Under the pieces are notes generated by a model. It was not told the origin of the DNA. It did not search any database and saw only the letters and a list, made by a program, of their open reading frames with translations. DNA of 64,000 bases from Streptomyces sp. DH12 (lineage in GTDB: Bacteria > Actinomycetota > Actinomycetes > Streptomycetales > Streptomycetaceae): the NCBI RefSeq assembly GCF_020873895.1, contig NZ_JAHWGT010000026.1, positions 30,323 to 94,322 on the forward strand, read 5' to 3'. Each line of letters opens with the position of its first letter. Position 1 is the first letter of the stretch. The translations under genes were made by a program, and so were the position numbers. This document shows, piece by piece, positions 8,807 through 16,777 of the stretch.

Positions 8807-9994
8807 ATGCCCGTGTCGTCTCCCACGCGCCGCTCCCCGGCGGCTCGCCCGCGGCGACCCGCCGCCCTCACCGCGGCGGCCGCCGTCGCGGGACTCCTCG
8901 CCGCGGGCTGCGGCGCCGACGGCGACGGCGGCGGGCCCGCCCCCGGCGTCCCCCTCGCCACCGAACGCGTCCCCCTCCTCCAGCCGGCCGCGGCGCCCGG
9001 CCCGCACCCCTTCACCGCCTCCACCTCCCTCGCCGCGGCCCCCGGCGCCCGCGACTCCGCGTCCCCCACCGCCGCGGCCGCCCCCACCGCTCCCGGCGGT
9101 CCCTCGGCGGAGCCGGTCGGCGCCGAACGGCCGCTGCCCACCGTCGACGGAGCGACGCCCGGCCTGTACGGCGGCACCCATTCGCTCCCCAGCTGCGACG
9201 TCGAGCAGCAGGCGCGGCTGCTCACGGCCGACAAGGCCAAAGCCGCCGCCTTCGCGCAGGCGGCCGGGGTCACGCCGGCCGGCCTCGGCACCTGGGTGCG
9301 CGGCCTGACGCCGGTCACGCTGCGCGCCGACACCCGGGTGGCCGGCCACGGGTACCGGGGCGGCGCGCCCGTACCGTACGAGGCCGTGCTCCAGGCGGGC
9401 AGCGCCGTGCTGGTGGACCGGTACGGGGCGCCCCGCGTGCGCTGCGCCTCCGGCGACCCGCTGCGCACGCCTGCCGACCCGCGGCGACCGGCGGCGCACC
9501 GGGGGCAGCCGTGGCCCGGGTACCGCGTCGACCGCGTCGTGCTGATCGGCCCCACCCAGCGGGCCCTGGACCGGCTCGTCCTGGTGAACACCCTCAACGA
9601 CACCTGGCTGGAGCGCGCGATCGGCACCCGGGGCGACCACGACGGCAAGCCCGAGGTGCCCCCCGCCTACGAGCCGCGCGAACGGCACGTCGCGGACACC
9701 CCGCTGCCCGACAGCGCCGCCCCCGAGAGCGCCGCGCCGTCCGCCCCGGCGGCGCCGGTCGTGCCCGATGGGCCCGGGACCCCGCAGGCGCCCCCGCCAC
9801 CCGGCGAGGGCGACGCGCCACCGGACGGTACGGTGCCCGACGCGCCGCAGCCGGACGGCTTCACCCCGGACGGGGCCGCCCCACCGGAGGAGGCGGGAGG
9901 GGGCGCGGACGGCGGGCCGCAGGAGGCGCCGCCGCCCGACGCGGAATCACCCGACGCGGCCTCCGACGCCGACGTCCTGCGCGGGCCGTACTGA
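8807..9994 (+). CDS. Secreted lipoprotein of unknown function (DUF6777-like)
   Basis: A 395-residue lipoprotein. The N-terminus is basic, followed by a hydrophobic stretch and the lipobox LLAAGCGAD. A Pro/Ala/Ser-rich segment leads to a folded core at about residues 100-285 (PGLYGGTHSLPSCDVEQQARLL, VTPAGLGTWVRGLTPVTLRADTRV, YRGGAPVPYEAVLQAGSAVLVDRYG, VRCASGDPL). This pattern is common in Streptomyces lipoproteins, some of which are extracellular tails of serine/threonine kinases. The last 100 residues are a disordered Pro/Ala/Asp-rich tail. The ATG at 8807 has GGAAAGG upstream, while a GTG at 8813 and an ATG at 8768 are possible alternatives. The TTGAAC operators lie 110-160 bases upstream and might also affect this gene. 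Confidence 0.75.
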   Translation: MPVSSPTRRSPAARPRRPAALTAAAAVAGLLAAGCGADGDGGGPAPGVPLATERVPLLQPAAAPGPHPFTASTSLAAAPGARDSASPTAAAAPTAPGGPSAEPVGAERPLPTVDGATPGLYGGTHSLPSCDVEQQARLLTADKAKAAAFAQAAGVTPAGLGTWVRGLTPVTLRADTRVAGHGYRGGAPVPYEAVLQAGSAVLVDRYGAPRVRCASGDPLRTPADPRRPAAHRGQPWPGYRVDRVVLIGPTQRALDRLVLVNTLNDTWLERAIGTRGDHDGKPEVPPAYEPRERHVADTPLPDSAAPESAAPSAPAAPVVPDGPGTPQAPPPPGEGDAPPDGTVPDAPQPDGFTPDGAAPPEEAGGGADGGPQEAPPPDAESPDAASDADVLRGPY

Positions 9995-10098
9995 CCGCCC
10001 CGCCGCTCCGGGCACCCCGGGGAGCAGGAGGAACGATCCCTCGGCCGTGAAGTTCCCTTGAGGTCGATAAACCCGACAAATGATGGCAGAGTGGCTCC

Positions 10099-12240
10099 AT
10101 GGTTGATCCGGCAGCGGATGCCCTGTCGCTTCCCGAGGACTGGCCCGCCCACCCGGATCTGAGGTTGTCCCTCAACCGCCTGGGCAGCTTCGACTGGGAC
10201 CTCGACACCGGGCTGATGCACATGGACGAGGTCGCCCTCGACGTGTTCCAGACGGACCCCGCCGAGTACGACGGCAGACCGGAGAGCCTCGCCCGGCGGG
10301 TCCCGCCCAGCGAGTCCGTCCGCCTCGACGGCATGGTCGCGCAGGCCCTGAAGAACGGCAGCAGCCACTACGGCGCCTACTTCCGCATCCGCACCCGCGA
10401 GGGCGGACTGCGCTGGACGCACACGCAGGGGTTCATCCGCCGTGACGCCGAGGGGCGCCCCCACCGCATCATCGGCATCGTCCGCGACGCCACCCAGGAG
10501 CTCGCCGAGTCCGCCGCCCGGCTGGAGGTCGACGCCGAGCGCCGCCGCCAGACCAGCGTCGTCGAGTCCACCACCGCCGCCCTCGCCCACGCCCGCACCG
10601 TCCAGGACGTCATCGACGTGCTCAAGGACTCCCAGGGGCTGGAGCACCTCGGCGCGACCAGCGTCGTCATGGGCCTGCTGGAGGCCGGCCGCATCCACCT
10701 CGTCGCCGACGGCCCCGAGGACTCCTTCGTCCCCGGCACCCGCTACACGCGCGTCGACGAGGAATACCCCATGAGCGAGGTCGTGCGGACCCTCGCCCCC
10801 CGCTTCATCGAGTCGCCCGAGGACTTCGCCGCCTCCTACCCGATCCTCTGGCCGCACATCACCGACCTCGGCATCACCTCCGCCGCGTACCTGCCCCTCA
10901 TCGCCCAGGCCCGCCCCATCGGCGCCATGGGCCTGCTGTACAGCGACAAGGACGGCTTCACCGCCGACGAGCGCAACGTCCTCGTCGCCCTCGGCAGCAG
11001 CATCGCCCAGAGCCTCCAGCGCGCCATGCTCTTCGAGCAGGAGCACGACCTGGCCGAGGGCCTCCAGCAGGCCATGCTGCCGCGGCGCATCCCGGAGATC
11101 CCCGGCGCGCAGGTCGCCGTCCGCTACCGCGCCGCCCGCCTCGGCCGCGACGTCGGCGGCGACTGGTACGACGTCATCCCGCTGCCCGGCGGCCGGGTCG
11201 GCGCGGTCATCGGCGACGTCCAGGGGCACGACACGCACGCGGCGGCCGTCATGGGCCAGCTGCGCATCGTCCTGCGCGCGTACGCCGCCGAGGGCCACAC
11301 CCCGGCCACCGTCATGGCGCGCGCCTCGGTCTTCCTCCGCGACCTCGACACCGACCGGTTCGCCACCTGCACCTACATGGAGGTCGACCTCGCCACGGGC
11401 GTCGTCCAGGTCGTACGGGCCGGCCACGTCGACCCGCTGGTGCGGGACGCCGACGGCGGCTGCCGCCGGGTGCCGGTGGAGGGCGCGCTGCCCCTCGGGC
11501 TCTCCGCCGAGTTCGGCGCGCTCGACTACCCCGTGAGCGTCCTCGAACTGGACCCCGGGCAGACCCTCGTGCTGTACACCGACGGCCTGGTCGAGCAGCC
11601 GGGCGCCGACCTGGACGAGGGCATGCAGTGGCTCACCGCCTTCGTCCGCAACGGCCCCTCCGACCTCCAGGACCTCGCCGATCTGCTGTGCGACGTGGTC
11701 GACGAGCGGGGCGGCGACGACGACGTGGCGATCCTGCTGCTGCGCCGCCGCGGCGGCTACACCCCGCGGAGCGGCGGCAGGCTCCAACAGCACGTCGCCC
11801 AGAACGACCCCGAGGCGCTGCGCTCCGCCCGCCACATGATCCACGCCGCCGTACGCGCCTGGGGCGGCGGGGAGCGGGCCGACGAGATCGCGCTGACCGC
11901 CGACGAACTGGTCACCAACGCCCTGCTGCACACGGACGGCGGCGCCATCGTCACCCTGCGGATGCTCACCGGCCCCGAACGGCGGCTCCGCGTCGAGGTC
12001 GAGGACCGCTCCAGCGCCCTGCCCCGCCGCCGGGACACCGGCGCGGACGGCGTCTCGGGCCGCGGACTGCTGCTCGTGGACCGGCTCGCGGACGTGTGGG
12101 GCGTCGAGTCGCGGGGCGGGGGGAAGTGCGTCTGGTGCGAGTTCGCCCTGCCGGAGCGGTCCGGCGACGGCGGCGGCCGGCGGGACACCGGGGCGGCGGG
12201 ACGGCGCCGCCAGGGGACGTGGCAGCCCCGGGCCGACTGA
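10099..12240 (+). CDS. PAS-GAF-SpoIIE phosphatase-HATPase signalling protein
   Basis: A 713-residue cytoplasmic multidomain protein. A PAS domain covers about residues 25-140 (LGSFDWDLDTGLMHMDEVALDVF, ending IIGIVRDATQE) and a GAF domain about 155-310. A PPM/SpoIIE-type serine phosphatase (about 325-550) has the metal residues in VGGDWYDVIPL, IGDVQGHD, LYTDGLVE and GGDDDVAIL. A C-terminal GHKL ATPase of the anti-sigma kinase type (about 565-690) has LTADELVTNALLHT and VEVEDRSSALP followed by GRGLLLVDRLADVWG. Proteins of this design act on partner-switching anti-sigma antagonists, the phosphatase removing and the ATPase adding phosphate on a STAS protein. No such partner is adjacent, although a STAS protein lies at 61887-62213. 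It stands alone in its transcript. Confidence 0.92.
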   Translation: MVDPAADALSLPEDWPAHPDLRLSLNRLGSFDWDLDTGLMHMDEVALDVFQTDPAEYDGRPESLARRVPPSESVRLDGMVAQALKNGSSHYGAYFRIRTREGGLRWTHTQGFIRRDAEGRPHRIIGIVRDATQELAESAARLEVDAERRRQTSVVESTTAALAHARTVQDVIDVLKDSQGLEHLGATSVVMGLLEAGRIHLVADGPEDSFVPGTRYTRVDEEYPMSEVVRTLAPRFIESPEDFAASYPILWPHITDLGITSAAYLPLIAQARPIGAMGLLYSDKDGFTADERNVLVALGSSIAQSLQRAMLFEQEHDLAEGLQQAMLPRRIPEIPGAQVAVRYRAARLGRDVGGDWYDVIPLPGGRVGAVIGDVQGHDTHAAAVMGQLRIVLRAYAAEGHTPATVMARASVFLRDLDTDRFATCTYMEVDLATGVVQVVRAGHVDPLVRDADGGCRRVPVEGALPLGLSAEFGALDYPVSVLELDPGQTLVLYTDGLVEQPGADLDEGMQWLTAFVRNGPSDLQDLADLLCDVVDERGGDDDVAILLLRRRGGYTPRSGGRLQQHVAQNDPEALRSARHMIHAAVRAWGGGERADEIALTADELVTNALLHTDGGAIVTLRMLTGPERRLRVEVEDRSSALPRRRDTGADGVSGRGLLLVDRLADVWGVESRGGGKCVWCEFALPERSGDGGGRRDTGAAGRRRQGTWQPRAD

Positions 12241-12386
12241 CGCGGCGCGAGGGGCCGGGGACCGCGCCCCGTCGCGCCGCCCCCGCGCGGACCCGCCGGC
12301 CCGCCGAGGCGCGGACGCGCCCCGTGGGGCCCCGCGGCGGACCGTCCGGTGAGGCGCGCCGCACCCTCCTGCGGCAGGCTGGGACC

Positions 12387-13247
12387 ATGCCCGAACTGCC
12401 CGAGGTCGAAGCGCTCCGCGAGTTCCTCGACGCCCGTCTGGTCGGCAAGGAGATCGCCCGCGTCCTACCCGTCGCGATCAGCGTGCTGAAGACGTACGAC
12501 CCCCCGCTCGGCGCCCTCGACGGCGCCACCGTCACCGCCGTCGACCGGCACGGCAAGTACCTCGACGTCACCGCGGGCGGCCTGCACCTCCTCGTCCACC
12601 TCGCCCGCGCCGGCTGGCTCCAGTGGCGGGACGACCTGCCGGCCGCGCCGCCCCGCCCCGGCAGGGGTCCGCTCGCCCTGCGCACCGCGCTGAGCGGCGG
12701 CGACGGCTTCGACCTGACCGAGGCGGGCACCACCAAGCGGCTGGCCGTGCACCTGGTCCGCGACCCCGCCGAGGTGCCCGGTGTCGCCCGGCTCGGACCC
12801 GACCCGCTCGCCGAGGACTTCGACCGCGACGCCTTCGCCGCGCTCCTCGCGGGGGAGCGGCGGCAGGTCAAGGGCGCCCTGCGCGACCAGGGCCTCGTCG
12901 CGGGCATCGGCAACGCCTACAGCGACGAGATCCTGCACGCCGCCCGCATGTCGCCCTTCAAGCCGGTCCACCGCCTCACCGACGACGACGTCACCACGCT
13001 GTACGAGGCGCTTCGCACCACGCTCGCCGACGCCCTCGCCCGTTCCCGGGGCACGGAGGCGGGCAGGCTCAAGGCGGAGAAGAAGAGCGGGTTGCGCGTC
13101 CACGGGAGGACCGGCGAACCCTGCCCCGTGTGCGGCGACACCATCCGCGAGGTGTCGTTCAGCGACTCCTCGCTCCAGTACTGCCCCACCTGCCAGACGG
13201 GCGGCAAGCCGCTGGCCGACCGCCGTCTGTCCCGCCTGCTGAAGTAG
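12387..13247 (+). CDS. Fpg/Nei family DNA glycosylase/AP lyase
   Basis: A 286-residue base-excision repair enzyme. The mature N-terminus PELPEVE gives the catalytic Pro2 and Glu3 that form the Schiff base. The helix-two-turn-helix contains the QGLVAGIGNAYSDEILHAA motif. The C-terminal zinc finger is CPVC-x16-CPTC (in GEPCPVCGDTIREVSF and QYCPTCQTGG). Actinobacterial Fpg-like proteins of this type (Nei2/MutM2-like) may prefer oxidised pyrimidines, but the preference cannot be read from sequence. The ATG at 12387 fits the invariant N-terminus. Confidence 0.92.
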   Translation: MPELPEVEALREFLDARLVGKEIARVLPVAISVLKTYDPPLGALDGATVTAVDRHGKYLDVTAGGLHLLVHLARAGWLQWRDDLPAAPPRPGRGPLALRTALSGGDGFDLTEAGTTKRLAVHLVRDPAEVPGVARLGPDPLAEDFDRDAFAALLAGERRQVKGALRDQGLVAGIGNAYSDEILHAARMSPFKPVHRLTDDDVTTLYEALRTTLADALARSRGTEAGRLKAEKKSGLRVHGRTGEPCPVCGDTIREVSFSDSSLQYCPTCQTGGKPLADRRLSRLLK

Positions 13248-13269
13248 CCGCGGGCAGTCGCCGCGCCCG

Positions 13270-13632
13270 TCACTCCGCGGGCGCCCGACCGCGCACCAGC
13301 CACCGCCGCACCCGGCGGCCCGGGGTGCCCCACACCACCGGCCGCCACGTCCGGGACCGCCCACCGCCCGGGGTCGGCACCGCCGGCCGGACGTCCACCG
13401 GCCGCGCCGCGGCGGGCCGGGGGCCGCGGGGCGCCGCCCGACGCGGCGGCGGGGCGAGCGGCGCGCGGCCCGTCAACTGGGCCAGGGCCCGCGCCACCTC
13501 GGCGAACTCCGCCAGCCGCGCCGCGCACGCACCGCACCGCGTGACGTGCTCGGCGCAGCACAGCGCGTCGTACGGCTCCAGCGCGCCCAGCGCGTAGGCG
13601 CCCACCGCGTCGTGCCGCTCCGGCCGTGCCAT
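13270..13632 (-). CDS. zf-HC2 (anti-sigma-like) zinc-finger protein
   Basis: A 120-residue protein whose N-terminal 55 residues match the zf-HC2 fold of ZAS anti-sigma factors: MARPERHDAVGAYALGAL, then CAEHVTRCGAC (His-x3-Cys-x2-Cys). ZAS proteins bind ECF sigma factors and often respond to redox state through the zinc cysteines. The C-terminal half is Pro/Arg-rich and, unlike most membrane-anchored family members, shows no transmembrane helix, which suggests a soluble or truncated form. No sigma factor gene is adjacent; the nearest ECF gene is at 19963-20568. A GGGAGCGAGGG ribosome site precedes the ATG at 13632. Confidence 0.75.
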   Translation of the reverse strand: MARPERHDAVGAYALGALEPYDALCCAEHVTRCGACAARLAEFAEVARALAQLTGRAPLAPPPRRAAPRGPRPAAARPVDVRPAVPTPGGGRSRTWRPVVWGTPGRRVRRWLVRGRAPAE

Positions 13633-13717
13633 CGTCCCTCGCTCCCGTACTCGCCCGCCCCGCCCCCGCGTCGACCCGTACGTACCGCGGCCGCTTCTCG
13701 CTCAACCGGCGCCCGCC

Positions 13718-13723
13718 TACACT
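13718..13723 (+). promoter_or_regulatory. -10 element (TACACT) placing the start at the ATG
   Basis: TACACT ends 7 bases before the ATG at 13731, so transcription should begin at or next to the A of the start codon. No Shine-Dalgarno sequence is present. This is a typical leaderless arrangement. Confidence 0.45.
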
Positions 13724-13730
13724 CCGCCCC

Positions 13731-14474
13731 ATGCTGCGCGTACTGGCCGTCGACGACGAGAAGCCCGCCCTGGAGGAGCTGCTGTACCTGCTGCGCTCCG
13801 ACCCTCGCGTCCACAGCGCCGAGGGCGCCACCGACGCGACGGAGGCGCTGCGCCGCATCGGCCGCGCGCTGGAGGCGGGCCCCGACGGCCCCGACGCCGT
13901 CGACGTCGTCTTCCTCGACATCCACATGGCGGGGCTGACCGGCCTGGACGTGGCGCGGCTCCTGGCGGGCTTCGCCCGGCCGCCGCTCGTCGTGTTCGTC
14001 ACCGCCCACGAGGGCTTCGCGGTGCAGGCGTTCGACCTGAAGGCGGTCGACTACGTCCTCAAGCCGGTCCGCAAGGAACGTCTGGCGGAGGCCGTCCGGC
14101 GGGTCAGCGACCTCTCCGAGCCGGCCCCCGCCGGCACCGTCCCCGAGCAGGTCCCGGTGGAGCTGGGCGGCGTCACCCGGTTCGTGGCGGTCGACGACAT
14201 CGCCTATGTGGAGGCGCAGGGCGACTACGCCCGCCTCCACACCGACGGGGGCAGCCACCTCGTGCGCATCCCGCTGTCCACGCTGGAGGAGCGGTGGGCG
14301 GCACGGGGCTTCGTCCGCATCCACCGCAGCCACCTGGTCGCCCTCGGCCGGATCGACGAGCTGCGCCTCGACGGCGGCGCCACCACCGTACGGGTGGGCA
14401 GCGCCGAGCTGTCGGTCAGCCGCCGCCACGCCCGCCAGCTGCGCGACCTCCTCGCCCGGCACGTCCGCGGCTGA
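13731..14474 (+). CDS. LytTR-family response regulator
   Basis: A 247-residue regulator. The receiver domain (1-120) has the acidic pair DDE (8-10), the phospho-acceptor Asp63 in VFLDIHM, Thr in FVTAH and Lys in VLKPV. A LytTR DNA-binding domain follows (about 140-245) with VELGGVTRFVAVDDIAYVEAQGDYARLHT and FVRIHRSHLVAL. It is transcribed in the same direction as the DUF485, SSS symporter and LytS genes and is the evident partner of the LytS kinase at 16774-17976. In other bacteria LytS/LytTR pairs (for example BtsSR/YpdAB) sense pyruvate-like carboxylates and switch on a transporter. A similar role here is an inference from the gene set. Confidence 0.92.
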   Translation: MLRVLAVDDEKPALEELLYLLRSDPRVHSAEGATDATEALRRIGRALEAGPDGPDAVDVVFLDIHMAGLTGLDVARLLAGFARPPLVVFVTAHEGFAVQAFDLKAVDYVLKPVRKERLAEAVRRVSDLSEPAPAGTVPEQVPVELGGVTRFVAVDDIAYVEAQGDYARLHTDGGSHLVRIPLSTLEERWAARGFVRIHRSHLVALGRIDELRLDGGATTVRVGSAELSVSRRHARQLRDLLARHVRG

Positions 14475-14635
14475 CCGCGGCGACCGGCTCGGCGCCGCCC
14501 GCCGGCCGCGGGGGCAGTCGCGCCCCGACGGCCGGTACGACGATCCGCTTACCCGCCGGGCCGTTGTCTGCGTACACTCCACCGACCGAACCCCTCCGGC
14601 CACCAGGGCCACACCCTCCCCGACCCCGGACACCG

Positions 14636-15034
14636 ATGTCTCCAGAGCCGCAGCCCGCGCCGCGCCCCCGCCGCGAGACCGTCACCGGAGTGCCCCGCTC
14701 CGGCCGCCGGCCGCCGGGCCACGCGCCCGCCCGCTCCGAGATCAGCGAGCAGACTACGCTGGGCCACACCTACGTCCGGTCCCTCATGCGCAGCCAGCTG
14801 CGTGCCGCCCTGCGCGCGCTCGCCACCCTGGCCCTGCTCGTCGGCTCCCTGCCGCTGCTCCTCGCGCTGCCCGCCGCGCTCGCCCCGCACGGCACCGCCC
14901 CCGCCCCGGGGCTGTTCGTCTGGGCGGCCCTCGGCGTCGGCGTCCACCCCGTCATGTGGCTCGTCGCCCGCTGGTACGTGCACCGGGCCGAGCGCAACGA
15001 GCGCGACTTCACCGGCCTCGTCGAAGGCAGGTGA
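14636..15034 (+). CDS. DUF485 family small membrane protein
   Basis: A 132-residue protein with a basic, Pro-rich N-terminus, then two membrane helices (ALATLALLVGSLPLLLALPAAL and GLFVWAALGVGVHPVMWLVARWYVH). The order 'DUF485 then SSS symporter' is the standard arrangement for acetate/monocarboxylate permeases (ActP, MctC), where the small protein is thought to assist the transporter. The ATG at 14636 has no strong ribosome site. A TACACT -10 box at 14573-14578 could start a transcript with a leader of about 50 bases. It is followed by the GTG of the symporter after 9 bases. Confidence 0.75.
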   Translation: MSPEPQPAPRPRRETVTGVPRSGRRPPGHAPARSEISEQTTLGHTYVRSLMRSQLRAALRALATLALLVGSLPLLLALPAALAPHGTAPAPGLFVWAALGVGVHPVMWLVARWYVHRAERNERDFTGLVEGR

Positions 15035-15043
15035 CGCACACCG

Positions 15044-16777
15044 GTGAACCAGACCCACGCGGTGGCGGCGGTCGCCGCCGTCGTCCTCGCCACCCTCCTC
15101 ATCGGCTCGCTCGGCCTGCGCATCTCCCGCACCACGTCCGACTTCTACGTGGCCTCGCGGACCGTCGGCCCCGGCCTCAACGCCGCCGCCATCAGCGGCG
15201 AGTACCTCTCCGCGGCGTCCTTCCTCGGCGTGGCGGGGCTCGTCCTCCTCCAGGGCCCCGACATGCTCTGGTACCCGGTCGGCTACACCGCCGGGTACCT
15301 CGTCCTGCTCGTGCTCGTCGCCGCCCCGCTGCGCCGCTCCGGCGCGTACACGCTCTCCGACTTCGCCGAGGCACGCCTGGAGTCCACCCAGGTCAGGCGG
15401 CTGGCCAGCCTCTTCGTCGTCGGCATCGGCTGGCTCTACCTGATGCCCCAGCTCCAGGGCGCGGGCCTCACGCTGGAGATCGTCACCGGGGCGCCCGGCT
15501 GGGTCGGGGGGCTCCTCGTCGCCGTCGTCGTCACGGGCGCGGTCGCCGCGGGCGGCATGCGCAGCATCACCTTCGTCCAGGCGTTCCAGTACTGGCTGAA
15601 GCTGACCGCGCTCCTCGTGCCCGCGTTCTTCCTCATCGCCGCCTGGCTCGGCGACGACGCGCCGCGCGCCCGGTTCGACGCGCCCGCCGTCCTGCGCGAG
15701 CACACCACCGTGCGCGTCGCCGACACCGTCCGCGTCGCCGTCGACGCCCCGCTCACCGTCACCGTCTCCGGCGGGATCGACCAGGTGGCCCACGACGGGC
15801 GGCCGGTCACCCTCGCCGCCGGCACGCACCGCATCGAGGCCGGCACCACGCTGGGCTTCCCGGCGGGCGCCCGCGTCCCCGAGCGGGTCGCCGACGGCGA
15901 CGACCCGCTCGGCTGGTCCCGCTCCCTCGCCGGCGTCCGCGACGGCCGGCAGTTGTACGCCACCTACGGCCTGATCCTCGCGACCTTCCTCGGCACCATG
16001 GGCCTGCCGCACGTCGCGGTCCGCTTCTACACCAGCCCCCACGGCCGGGCCGCCCGCCGCACCACCCTCGTCGTCCTCGGCCTGGTCGGCACGTTCTACC
16101 TGCTGCCGCCCCTCTACGGAGCCCTCGGCCGGATCTACGCGCCCGAACTGGCCCTCACCGGCGCCGCCGACGCGGCCGTGCTCGTCCTGCCCGACCGCGT
16201 CGTCGGCGGCCTGGCCGGCGACCTGCTCGGCGCCCTCCTCGCCGGCGGCGCCTTCGCCGCCTTCCTGTCGACGGCCTCCGGCCTGACCATGTCGGTGGCG
16301 GGCGTCCTCACCCAGGACGTGCTGCCCTCCCGGGGCGTGCGCCACTTCCGCCTGGCCACACCGCTCGCGATGGCCGTGCCGCTGGCGCTCGGCGCCGTCG
16401 CCGGCAACGTGCCCGTCGCCGACGCGGTGGGGCTCGCCTTCGCGGTGTCCGCGTCGTCGTTCTGCCCGCTGCTCGTCCTCGGCATCTGGTGGCGCCGGCT
16501 CACCCCGCCCGGCGCCGTGGCCGGCCTGCTCACCGGCGGCGGCGCCGCCCTCACCGCCGTCATGGCGACGCGCGCCGGGCTCGCCCCGGACGGCTGGCCG
16601 CACACGCTGATGGCCTGGCCCGCCGTCTGGTCCGTCCCGCTGGGCTTCGTCACCATGATCGGCGTCTCGCTGGCCACCCCCCGCCACGTCCCGCCCGGCA
16701 CACCCGCGATCCTCGCCCGGCTCCACCTGCCCGAAGGGCTGGTCGGCCGCCCGAGGACCGAGGGGGCCGACCGGTGA
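15044..16777 (+). CDS. Sodium:solute symporter (SSS family), probable monocarboxylate permease
   Basis: A 577-residue permease of the acetate/pyruvate branch of SSS. It starts VNQTHAVAAVAAVVLATLLIGSLGLR, with FYVASRTVGPGLNAAAISGEYLSAASFLG carrying the family's N-terminal signature, RSGAYTLSDFAEAR in the second loop, and FLGTMGLPHVAVRFYTSPHGRAARRT in the middle. An extracytoplasmic insertion of about 100 residues (about 205-305) has a beta-rich look (VTVSGGIDQVAHDGRPVTLAAGTH) and is typical of the actinobacterial subgroup. A Na+-coupled uptake role for acetate, propionate or pyruvate is inferred from the family and the DUF485 neighbour. The stop overlaps the GTG of the kinase gene. Confidence 0.88.
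   Translation: MNQTHAVAAVAAVVLATLLIGSLGLRISRTTSDFYVASRTVGPGLNAAAISGEYLSAASFLGVAGLVLLQGPDMLWYPVGYTAGYLVLLVLVAAPLRRSGAYTLSDFAEARLESTQVRRLASLFVVGIGWLYLMPQLQGAGLTLEIVTGAPGWVGGLLVAVVVTGAVAAGGMRSITFVQAFQYWLKLTALLVPAFFLIAAWLGDDAPRARFDAPAVLREHTTVRVADTVRVAVDAPLTVTVSGGIDQVAHDGRPVTLAAGTHRIEAGTTLGFPAGARVPERVADGDDPLGWSRSLAGVRDGRQLYATYGLILATFLGTMGLPHVAVRFYTSPHGRAARRTTLVVLGLVGTFYLLPPLYGALGRIYAPELALTGAADAAVLVLPDRVVGGLAGDLLGALLAGGAFAAFLSTASGLTMSVAGVLTQDVLPSRGVRHFRLATPLAMAVPLALGAVAGNVPVADAVGLAFAVSASSFCPLLVLGIWWRRLTPPGAVAGLLTGGGAALTAVMATRAGLAPDGWPHTLMAWPAVWSVPLGFVTMIGVSLATPRHVPPGTPAILARLHLPEGLVGRPRTEGADR

Noticed and set aside
9667-11931. 754-codon open frame on the minus strand
   Set aside because: Antisense shadow of the SpoIIE phosphatase gene, with no domain, signal or ribosome site.
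14206-16773. Upstream extension of the LytS frame through the symporter region
   Set aside because: The long frame is Arg/Pro/His-rich shadow translation of the LytTR, DUF485 and symporter genes. The kinase begins at the GTG at 16774.
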